In this document: piece after piece, positions 54,646 through 62,318 of the stretch
Layout of the letters: each line of letters begins with the position of its first letter
Position numbering within the stretch: position 1 is the stretch's first letter
Source of the DNA: Candidatus Kapaibacterium sp.
Lineage (GTDB): Bacteria > Bacteroidota > Ignavibacteria > Kapaibacteriales > UBA7675
Assembly: GCA_028284775.1 (NCBI GenBank)
Contig: JANQRB010000015.1
Location: forward strand, 1-64,000
DNA length: 64,000 nt
Direction of reading: 5' to 3'
Notes under the pieces: model-generated
Database searches by the model: none
What the model was told of the DNA's origin: nothing
Seen by the model: the letters and a program-made list of their open reading frames with translations, nothing else
Made by a program: the position numbers and the translations under genes

Positions 54646-55245
54646 TTAAACGAGGATGCGCGAGAAAAGATATTTGCGAAAACCTTCCAAAGGTTGAGGA
54701 GTGCGCCGGGCCTTTGCGGTTGTAATCACGCCGCGCCAGCTATTATCGATAAACTCCGCCAGTTCGCCGATGTTATGCTCCTGGCTGATCGCCTTTTCGT
54801 CCTGCGCTGCTTTCAGGCAGTCTGCGAGAGCAGAGTTCAAATCATGGATCGACTCATTGACGGCCGCGGCGATAGCTTCGCTGCTGTCGGCCATCTCCTG
54901 GCAAAGCGTGTTCACAAAACAACCCTCACGGTAGCACATCTGATGAATCACGGCATCGATGCGCATAGTCACGAATCGTCGGATGCGTTCTAAAGGGTCC
55001 AGGCTCTGATCGCGTAAGACATCACTATAGGGAGCGGCGTATTCATTGTGATACATCCGCAGCGCTTCGACTGCGAATTCTTCCTTGCTTTCAAAATAGT
55101 TGTAAAACGAACCCTTGGGTATGCCCGCCGCATCTGTGATGTCTTTGACACCCGTAGCGTTGTAACCCCGGCAACGCATGATGTCGAGCCCTTCCCGCAG
55201 GATCGTGGCTCGTTTAGCATCTTTTTTATCGGCTTTGATATTCAC
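54646..55245 (-). CDS. TetR-family regulator of the SDR gene
   Basis: 199-aa TetR repressor. HTH residues about 10-55 include CRGYNATGVKDITDAAGIPKGSFYNYF (split motifs GVKDIT, PKGSFYNYF). It shows the CYREGCFVNTLCQEMAD block shared with the TetR at 53025. It probably starts at GTG 55245. Its operator-like sites (54602-54619 and 55254-55271) flank the gene, indicating control of itself and of the downstream SDR. Inducer unknown; an aldehyde or electrophile is common for this subgroup. Confidence 0.92.
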   Translation of the reverse strand: MNIKADKKDAKRATILREGLDIMRCRGYNATGVKDITDAAGIPKGSFYNYFESKEEFAVEALRMYHNEYAAPYSDVLRDQSLDPLERIRRFVTMRIDAVIHQMCYREGCFVNTLCQEMADSSEAIAAAVNESIHDLNSALADCLKAAQDEKAISQEHNIGELAEFIDNSWRGVITTAKARRTPQPLEGFRKYLFSRILV

Positions 55246-55253
55246 GGCGCTAA

Positions 55254-55271
55254 AATATGACCGGTCGTCTT
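55254..55271. promoter_or_regulatory. TetR operator upstream of the TetR gene at 54646
   Basis: AATATGACCGGTCGTCTT contains the perfect GACCGGTC palindrome and matches 54602-54619 at all but two positions. It sits directly before the TetR start. Confidence 0.65.
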
Positions 55272-55386
55272 GCTTTGCAAGAACTTTATTCCCGCCCGCT
55301 GAAATTTTTACTCAGACCGCAGGATCAGCGCGACTAGCAGGCCGGTCGAGCTTTAATAATTTTTACCTGTTGCAACTGTCGGCTTA

Positions 55387-56268
55387 TCAATTGCCGTCGA
55401 AGCTAAGCACACTATTGTCGAAGCGCCGACGCGCCAGGTCGTCACGATGAATGCCGTAAGCAGCGAAACAATCCGGGTAACCCAGCTCGTCCGCCAACAG
55501 ATGAAAGAGCAGAACAAAGTCTTGCTTGAGCTGCCCCAGATTTTCGATACCGGTCGCCGACGGGCTGTGCGAAGCATCAGAATCTTTTCCGGCGCGACCT
55601 TCATACTTTTCCGCCCAATCCAGAACGACATTGTCATCGGCGTTTCCCAGCATACGGTAAGCCCCGCCCTCGCCAACAATCGCATCGAAGCCACCGCATG
55701 CCAGGTCAATCAGCGTATCGCTTTCATGATCACCAAGCTCAAGTTCTTCAAAAACCAGATCGGTGGCGGCGGCAATCGAAAAGCCGGGGATGACATCGAG
55801 ATGCGATTCCTCCTGCAGCAAAAACTCCGCTTCGCCCGACGGCAGAGAACGCGGCTGCAGGCTTGCGGCATCTTCATCAGTATACAGCACCCTGTACTGT
55901 CCCTCGGCGTCGGGCAGGCCGTCCGGCTCCCGCTGTTTGTGGATGAAGAGATATATAATTCCGGATGGAGGCAATGGCGATTCTTCAATTTTACCCTGCA
56001 GCTCGCTGAAATTGACCTGTGCCACAAATGAGAGCGCTGTTCCCTGATACACCGGCCAATCAATAGCCGGCGGCAAATGCGGCAGTCCACCCAGTTTGCT
56101 GCCGCCGGGCGGAATCGTCCGTGCACTCGACTCCGAGCTGAGCTCAATACATTCGCGCAAAGATGAAACGGCGGCTTCAGCGGCCCTGTGTCCAAGCCTG
56201 CGGCGAATCTCGCGCTCAGCCTGATCGCGAAGAGACTTGGGCTTTTTGAAGCGATCGAAAATTTTCAT
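55387..56268 (-). CDS. DUF1963 (YwqG-like) protein
   Basis: 293-aa soluble protein. The SKLGGLPHLPPAIDWP motif, followed by LSFVAQVNFSEL and later LLFHLLADELG with a short final strand, identifies the YwqG/DUF1963 family of unknown function. A ribosome site AGGGAGG precedes ATG 56268. The N-terminal 30 residues are basic (KKPKSLRDQAEREIRRRLG). No signal peptide. Family members often occur singly; here it stands between the TetR operon and a T9SS gene. Confidence 0.88.
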   Translation of the reverse strand: MKIFDRFKKPKSLRDQAEREIRRRLGHRAAEAAVSSLRECIELSSESSARTIPPGGSKLGGLPHLPPAIDWPVYQGTALSFVAQVNFSELQGKIEESPLPPSGIIYLFIHKQREPDGLPDAEGQYRVLYTDEDAASLQPRSLPSGEAEFLLQEESHLDVIPGFSIAAATDLVFEELELGDHESDTLIDLACGGFDAIVGEGGAYRMLGNADDNVVLDWAEKYEGRAGKDSDASHSPSATGIENLGQLKQDFVLLFHLLADELGYPDCFAAYGIHRDDLARRRFDNSVLSFDGN

Positions 56269-56507
56269 AGGCCTCCCTTAGCCGGCACATACAATTGCTG
56301 TTGCCGAATTATACCGTCGTGAAGATTGACAACTGTCGAAAGATTGAGCTGCCGTGGGAGGTAAGGGTGACTGAACTTACGATTGAAATCCTAAACTACC
56401 CAATTGAAAAATCGGCCAGCTGCAGCCAGGGAAACAGGGAACGATTTGAACAATAGGCGTTAACAGTGAAACGACACAATCCGGCAGCGGCGTCGCGAGG
56501 GCGAAGC

Positions 56508-58664
56508 TTACCTGCTACAATTGATCAACCCTGAGGCATGCGCCATCCCCGCGTCCAGACGATACAGGTAGCAGCCCGCAACACCGCCCGAATTATCCCA
56601 CTCGATCCAATGATCGCCGGCCGGTAAAAACTGCTCTTTCGTTTGGTAGACTTTCCGGCCGTGAACATTATATACTGTCATGCGCAGCTTTGACGGTTTG
56701 CTGAGCCGAAATGAAATTCTGACCGTGGATGAAAACGGATTGGGCCCAACATTGCGCAAGGCAATGACTGCATCAGATCCGGTCGGCGTATCTTCGACAG
56801 CGGTAGTCGGATTGGACGTGACAAACACCGGACGATGATCGGTGCCTGCAAACAGGCGATTGTTTCGGTCCATTGCCAGTGCAGCGATCCGTCCGCTTGT
56901 AAGTCCGCTGCCATAGGGCTGCCAGGAAACTCCGAGGTCGGTGGAGCGGAGCACGCCGTTATTGCTCGTGGCGGCGAAGAGATGGTTAGCGCTGTTAACA
57001 GTTAAGTCATTAACGTCGAAGTCACTTAACTCACCATCGACCAACTCCCAGGACTGCCCGTCATCGCTGGAGCGATAAAGGCCATTTTTATCTGAAACAG
57101 CTGCGAAGAGTATGCCCGAAGCGGTTTGCGTGAAAGCATAACGGCGCTGCGAATGATTTCGTTCGAAAACCCTGTTCCAGGTCTCGCCATTATCGAGTGA
57201 AAAATAGATGCCCTTGCGCGTTGAGCCAATCACAATCGTCCCGGATTGCGTTATGAGGATATCTGTCAGTTCGCTGACGTTGTCGTCAATCAGGCGCTGC
57301 CAGGAGTCGCCATAATCCGTGGAGCGCGCAACACCGCTGTTAAATGTGGCGGCGAAAATCTCATCTTCGTCGTTGACCGCCAACGATAACACGCGCTTGC
57401 TCGTTATACCTTCAAACGCCTGCTGCCAGGTGCCGCCATCGTCGGAGGAACGGAATACGCCGCCAGTGCGATAGCCCGCAAACAAGCTTCCATCGGATGT
57501 AAACGCCAAATCGTTCACTCTGCCGGCAAAGCCAAGCCCCGCCTGCAGTCGAGACCAGCTACGGCCTTCATCATCTGAGCGAAAGATGTCGCCATTCTCA
57601 GCGCCAGCATAAACACGGTCGCGTCGATCTATGCCGATAACTGTCACGCTCGGTGCATGCAGGCCATCGTTCGCTTCGGCCCAGGCTGCTGAATTGCCGT
57701 CGAAGCGCCAAAGGCCGTAATCAGACGATCCCGCGAGCAGGCTGTTCGACGGCATTGTTGTCAATGATCCGATACCGAGCTCATTCGGCCAACCGTCGGA
57801 CAGACGCTCCCAGCTTGCACCGCGATTGTCAGAACGATAAACGCCGCGCTTGCCGCGGAAAGCTGATATATGAGCAAACAATACTCCATTTCTTCCAAAC
57901 TCCACAGGATGCGCAAGTCCGATCGCGCCGGCGGCGTTCGTGTCTATGCGAGTCCAGGTCAAGCCGTAATCTTCAGAACGTATCAAACCGCCGGCGGCTG
58001 TTCCCAGGTACATAGTGTCATCGGAATCGATCGCAAGATCGATCAACCATCCACTGCCGATATTACGAGCGAGCGCCGACCAGGTAGCGCCGCCGTCGCG
58101 GGAGACAATCAGCATGGTGCTGACATCTACGTGAGCAGTGACGAAGATGTCGCCGGTAGAAGAAAACGAGAGCGATTCAAACTCGAGCGGACCGGCAATT
58201 GATGTTGTGTCGAAATCCGTCAGACCCTTGATCCAGCTTCCTCCGTCATCAGTGGAGCGAAAAAGACCCCGTCCCGCGCTGCCGACTATGATGTCGTTGT
58301 TATCGGCAACACCCAGGGTGCTGACCCAGCGCTGCCGGTCGAAGTTTGTGAGCTGCCAGCTTAGCCCCAGATCGGTGGAGCGATACAATCCACGACGACT
58401 GCCGGCAAAAACATCGCCATCCGGAGCCTGCGCCAGGACGGTGACGCCTAAAGAGCCGATTCCCTTGTCGGCGGATCTCCAGGAACGCCCTTGATCTTCG
58501 GAGCGAAAAACGCCGCCGCTCGTTGCTGCCAAGGCGATTCCTTCAGACGTGAACAGCAGGTCATTGATCCAGGCGCCACTCGGTCCGTTTGTAGGCTGCC
58601 AGATTGTTTGTGCGCTCAGAAATGTCTGAAAGGCGCAAAGGAAGACAAGAATCATGGCTTTCAT
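56508..58664 (-). CDS. BNR-repeat propeller protein with T9SS sorting domain (paralogue of 49104)
   Basis: 718-aa secreted protein. ATG 58664 has GAGGA upstream; signal peptide ILVFLCAFQTFLSA. Asp-box repeats fill about 20-625 (VFRSEDQGRSW, LYRSTDLGLSW, LIRSEDYGLTW, VARSTDYGDSW, LYRSSDDGQSW). The C-terminus (about 640-718) carries NVGPNPFSSTVRISF, VYNVHGRKVY and a W.D..G turn, a T9SS domain. Same architecture as 49104-51329; the two probably arose by duplication. Ligand unknown. Confidence 0.88.
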   Translation of the reverse strand: MKAMILVFLCAFQTFLSAQTIWQPTNGPSGAWINDLLFTSEGIALAATSGGVFRSEDQGRSWRSADKGIGSLGVTVLAQAPDGDVFAGSRRGLYRSTDLGLSWQLTNFDRQRWVSTLGVADNNDIIVGSAGRGLFRSTDDGGSWIKGLTDFDTTSIAGPLEFESLSFSSTGDIFVTAHVDVSTMLIVSRDGGATWSALARNIGSGWLIDLAIDSDDTMYLGTAAGGLIRSEDYGLTWTRIDTNAAGAIGLAHPVEFGRNGVLFAHISAFRGKRGVYRSDNRGASWERLSDGWPNELGIGSLTTMPSNSLLAGSSDYGLWRFDGNSAAWAEANDGLHAPSVTVIGIDRRDRVYAGAENGDIFRSDDEGRSWSRLQAGLGFAGRVNDLAFTSDGSLFAGYRTGGVFRSSDDGGTWQQAFEGITSKRVLSLAVNDEDEIFAATFNSGVARSTDYGDSWQRLIDDNVSELTDILITQSGTIVIGSTRKGIYFSLDNGETWNRVFERNHSQRRYAFTQTASGILFAAVSDKNGLYRSSDDGQSWELVDGELSDFDVNDLTVNSANHLFAATSNNGVLRSTDLGVSWQPYGSGLTSGRIAALAMDRNNRLFAGTDHRPVFVTSNPTTAVEDTPTGSDAVIALRNVGPNPFSSTVRISFRLSKPSKLRMTVYNVHGRKVYQTKEQFLPAGDHWIEWDNSGGVAGCYLYRLDAGMAHASGLINCSR

Positions 58665-59285
58665 AGGAGTCCTCGTCATTTGACCTTAACCTGAAGTGTT
58701 GGAACTAATGTGTCCAATACACATGAAAATAGTGATGGTTACAAGCGCGGGTTCTCGGAAATTGTCAGATGATGGCGTAGGGGTGGTGCTGAGAATTCCT
58801 GCGCAGTGTTTGGAGCCAGATTATTGTTGGCGTAGGGACCGTGCTATTGATAGTCTTTACCAGGCAACGAGGTATCGTTCACAGATAAATATTCTTTGCT
58901 GCGCAGACAGAGAATTGGTGGCGTGTCAGTGCAGATTTGCAGGTCGCCGACATCGAAGCCGGTCCGAAGGAGTTTTAATCAGCGATCAGAAAGACTGCAT
59001 CCCGGAGGCGGACTGAGTATTCAATAAAACATCCGGAGTTATGACGGCAGCGATAATGGTGACATTCTAATTTATCGTGCAAGGTCACATAACTTCTGTA
59101 GAGTCAAAACTACGTATCAAGCACGTATAGCTGATTCGCAGTCCCTCACCTTCGTTGCCGGGGGAAACGCAATAACGAACATTAGCGGGCGGCCTCGCAA
59201 GGAAATTTGATGCAAGTCATTTGCAATAACGAATGATTCGCAGTAAATTTGCCTCTCATTTTGAAACCCGAACTCATTTACCGAA
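58665..59285. other. Intergenic region with repeated sites before the Fur gene
   Basis: 621 bases between divergent genes. The 59133-59244 part has repeated motifs described separately. Otherwise no gene, RNA or terminator recognised. Confidence 0.4.
59133..59244. promoter_or_regulatory. Repeated motifs upstream of the Fur-family gene
   Basis: GATTCGCAGT occurs at 59133-59142 and 59235-59244; GCAATAACGAA occurs at 59169-59179 and 59223-59233. The second cluster forms CGAATGATTCG, an 11-base palindrome (59230-59240). Position fits autoregulatory Fur/Zur-type binding, but the sequence is not a consensus Fur or Zur box. Confidence 0.45.
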
Positions 59286-59702
59286 ATGCTGGCTGACATT
59301 TTCAATGAATTGCGTCGCAAGCTACCGCGCCTGACACATGCGCGTAAATGCGTTGTGCGCTGTCTCTATGAAGCTGATGCGCCGCTTACCGCACAGGAGC
59401 TGCACGGGCGGATCGGCGACGACAGCATCGACACCGCTACCGTCTATCGCAATCTGGAAACCCTCTCCGGCCTCGGTATCGTGCACAAAGTAGAGCACTC
59501 CCAGCATGGATTGCGCTTCGCGCTGAAGGGCGCTACGCATTCGCATGCGATCGAATGCGAAAAGTGTAAATCGCGCCGCGATATCGGCGAGTGTTTTATG
59601 CAGGAAGTGGAAGAGCTGATTTTTGAGCGCACCGGATTTCGAAATATTCATCATATCGTGAACTTCAGCGGAGTATGTCCCTCGTGTCAACAGAAAATGT
59701 GA
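59286..59702 (+). CDS. Fur-family metalloregulator
   Basis: 138-aa winged-helix repressor of the Fur/Zur/PerR family. The DNA-recognition part contains LYEADAPLTAQELHGRI and IDTATVYRNLETL. The metal part has HSHAIECEKC and VCPSCQ (C91, C94, C131, C134), the structural zinc site. Which metal it senses cannot be told from sequence alone. ATG 59286 starts the family domain. It overlaps the MerC-domain gene, so the pair is probably one operon for metal homeostasis. Confidence 0.93.
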   Translation: MLADIFNELRRKLPRLTHARKCVVRCLYEADAPLTAQELHGRIGDDSIDTATVYRNLETLSGLGIVHKVEHSQHGLRFALKGATHSHAIECEKCKSRRDIGECFMQEVEELIFERTGFRNIHHIVNFSGVCPSCQQKM

Positions 59703-60118
59703 AAGTTGAAAGCCGTTCGCTGGGCCGTTGGGACCGGGTGGGCATGTTTGCCTCGATGCTGTGTGCGGTACACTGCGTCGCTCTGGGACTGCTTGCGGGA
59801 ATCTTACCACTTGTCGGCACGGCCATTGTGTTGAACTGGATCTGGGAAATCACCTTCGTCGCCGGCGCCATCATTATCGGCGGCTACACAGTTGTGCGCA
59901 GCTATACCATCCATCGGCGTCGCCTGCCGCTGACGATGTTAATCGTCGGCGTTGTTTTGCTGATCGGCAGTAAAATATGGCACCTGGAAGCGCATGTGCA
60001 TCACGGTCATGTTCACGTGCATGCGGGCGAGGCAATTCTGGCGGCGCTGGGCGGGATTGCGATTGCGGCTGCCCACTTCATTAATCTGCGCTTTCGTGCC
60101 GCTTGTTCGGCGGTCTAG
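59675..60118 (+). CDS. MerC-domain membrane protein
   Basis: 147-aa membrane protein of the MerC type. The N-terminal helix carries ASMLCAVHC (C30 and C34), the heavy-metal-binding CAVHC motif. Four hydrophobic helices follow, and the C-terminal loop is His-rich (HVHHGHVHVH). It overlaps the Fur-family gene by 28 bases; GTG 59699, which overlaps the Fur stop as GTGA, is an alternative start. Likely a metal-binding or transport protein under control of that regulator; zinc is a reasonable guess, mercury is not required. Confidence 0.87.
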   Translation: MSLVSTENVKVESRSLGRWDRVGMFASMLCAVHCVALGLLAGILPLVGTAIVLNWIWEITFVAGAIIIGGYTVVRSYTIHRRRLPLTMLIVGVVLLIGSKIWHLEAHVHHGHVHVHAGEAILAALGGIAIAAAHFINLRFRAACSAV

Positions 60119-60598
60119 ATTTGCCCGCCTCGAAAGAACCACAATTTCTGTCCTGGCAGATCACAATCCTGGTTTGAATGTAGAGTGATGTAGCTGAGCG
60201 ATCGTGCCGCCGGTGAAAGTTTGTCTTGCGCATTCTTCATTTTTTCGATAACCTTGCAGCCTACTAACAAACAGGGAGGTGCCGCCATGACCACATATTT
60301 ATCCATTTCGTCCTGCTTCCCTGCCTGACCGTCTATCGGCTTCTTTGCGTGAATACGCCCAGACTTTATTTAACAGGTTCTGGCCGATTTCCAGCGACGG
60401 TTTAAATCAGCTTGTAGACTCTGGCCTTTGATAATGGTCGGGATGCCCGATCGTTCTGTTGCGCAGCGTCCGTCACTCGTTGCTGCAAGAGAACACCATC
60501 AATGGCGGGATAGATTGTGCTTCATGACGATTGCACTTCGATTCGAGCAATAGCCTGCAAGGGCTGCTGCTGTTCATTTTCTAATCGTTGAGGCACAC
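60119..60598. other. Intergenic, nothing recognised
   Basis: 480 bases between MerC and the RIO-type kinase. No hairpin terminator with a T-run and no RNA gene found. Confidence 0.4.
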
Positions 60599-61471
60599 AT
60601 GGCGCGAAAACAATCTTTTGATGAAATCAATTTCGAAAAATTTAGCGGCCGTCGCCGCAAACCGCGAGGGCGACAAAGCATACGACAGCTGTCGCTCCTT
60701 GCCGAAGAGCCCGGGAGACTGGACTACGAGCAGACTTTTCGGGACGGCGACTTACAATCACTCTATGAAAACGGTCTGATCAATGAACTGCTGGCGGAAA
60801 TCAAGAGCGGTAAAGAGGCGACGGTGTATCTGGCGCGCGGCGACCATGGCCTCCTGGCCGTCAAAATGTACCGTGATGCCGAGCTGCGTTCCTTTGGCAA
60901 TGACCAGCTTTATCGCGAAGGTCGCGCGATAGTCGACAAACGCCTCCGACGGGCGATTACAGGCAATACTCGTAAAGGTCGCAGCGCCCGGCAAGGCATG
61001 TGGGTCGCCGAGGAATACAGCAAACTTTGCAAATTGCATGCTGCCGGTCTTGCCTGTCCGCGGCCACTAGCCATCGCCGGTCGGACAATCGCAATGGAGT
61101 TTATCGGCGAAGACGGCGATCCTGCTCCCCGTTTAGCTGATGTCAGCCTATCGCCGCCGGAAGCGGAACAGGCATTCGCGCAGTGTATGGAACTCGTTGC
61201 CTGTATGCTGGCCTGCGACTGTGTGCATAGCGATTTGTCGGCCTTTAATATTCTCTGGCATAAACAGCGTGCGATAGTCATAGACTTTCCGCAAATGGCC
61301 GACTTTCACCTGCACCCCAGAGCATGGTACCTGTTGTGGCGCGATGTTGAAAATCTCTGTGCTTCTTTCGCGCGTCTGGGCCTGATCCGCGAGGCTGAGA
61401 ATGTTATGGAGCTGGTGAACGAGCGGGCCAGAGTACTTCGATGGCAGCAAAAGAGCGACGGTAACTCCTGA
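60599..61471 (+). CDS. RIO-type Ser/Thr kinase
   Basis: 290-aa atypical kinase of the RIO family, common in archaea and eukaryotes and sporadic in bacteria. The P-loop is SGKEATVY (70-77), the ATP lysine K89 (AVKMY), the catalytic loop HSDLSAFN (D212, N217) and the metal motif IDFPQ (D229). The N-terminal 45 residues are basic. A GAGGC site precedes ATG 60599. Eukaryotic RIO kinases help small-subunit ribosome maturation; the bacterial role is not established. Confidence 0.9.
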   Translation: MARKQSFDEINFEKFSGRRRKPRGRQSIRQLSLLAEEPGRLDYEQTFRDGDLQSLYENGLINELLAEIKSGKEATVYLARGDHGLLAVKMYRDAELRSFGNDQLYREGRAIVDKRLRRAITGNTRKGRSARQGMWVAEEYSKLCKLHAAGLACPRPLAIAGRTIAMEFIGEDGDPAPRLADVSLSPPEAEQAFAQCMELVACMLACDCVHSDLSAFNILWHKQRAIVIDFPQMADFHLHPRAWYLLWRDVENLCASFARLGLIREAENVMELVNERARVLRWQQKSDGNS

Positions 61472-61614
61472 CGGCAGGTGAGACAGATTTGATTCTGGAG
61501 CTGCTCGGGCCAAAATTTGGATCGATCCGTGATAGGGCTGTGGCTGAGCAAATTTTAATTACAGAAATTGACAGTATGCTGTCTTAATCGGGACAGAGCA
61601 ATTGACATGAGAAT

Positions 61615-61938
61615 ATGAATGCCGAGCTAGAATATTTCGAAGCGATTCGTCGCCGTTTTCAAAGTCTTGACGAAGCTGTCAACGCCGGTCGCATGATGAG
61701 TTCGCCTGCCATATGTTATCGAGGGAAAGTTTTTGCCTTCTTTGCAACTACGCGCATGATGGTGTTCCGCCTCGGCAAAGATTTTGACCCTGAACAGTAT
61801 GGCTGCAAGGATATCACTCCATTTAACCCATTCAAAAACAAAGGGCCATTAGGCGGCTGGTACCAGGTTCCTTATGTTCATCGAGACCAGTGGGAAGCGC
61901 TGACGCGCGCGGCGCTGCACCGGATGAAACACAAGTAA
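61615..61938 (+). CDS. TfoX/YjbR-like small protein
   Basis: 107-aa protein with the TfoX-N/YjbR alpha/beta layout: F..LDEAVNAGRMMSSPAICYRGKVFAFF followed by RLGKDFDPE and GGWYQVPY...W..L...AL. Length and order fit small single-domain relatives. These often act as DNA-binding or competence-linked proteins, but the role here is unknown. ATG 61615 lies at the start of the domain. Confidence 0.65.
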   Translation: MNAELEYFEAIRRRFQSLDEAVNAGRMMSSPAICYRGKVFAFFATTRMMVFRLGKDFDPEQYGCKDITPFNPFKNKGPLGGWYQVPYVHRDQWEALTRAALHRMKHK

Positions 61939-62318
61939 TCCGCCTATTCCAAGGCAAGGTCGTACAGCCTGCCTTGACTTATTGCGACGCCAGGTTTAAG
62001 CTCTGCCATGCGGGTGCCGAATGTCGCGCGCATTCTGCGAACTACAGCGGCATGGAATCGAATCAGCCCTTGTTCTGCCGGGTATAGTTGCAGCGTGCCA
62101 AATTTTCTTATTGGCAGAGTGGCGGGAGAACGGAAAAATCTTATATTATGCCCGAATTGTTTCCAACGACATTTAGTACGATTGGCAGTATCAGGCGTAC
62201 CAGCGCTGAGTTGTACTGCAATAGATCATAGCTCCTAGTCTACCAGTTTGGAGCGTGAAATCGATCTGAATTTCACCCTTACTGCTTGAAATTATCGCAA
62301 TAAGAGCAGTGTGGCGGG
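61939..62318. other. Intergenic, nothing recognised
   Basis: 380 bases between the TfoX-like gene and the PAS signalling gene. No gene or structure of note. Confidence 0.4.
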
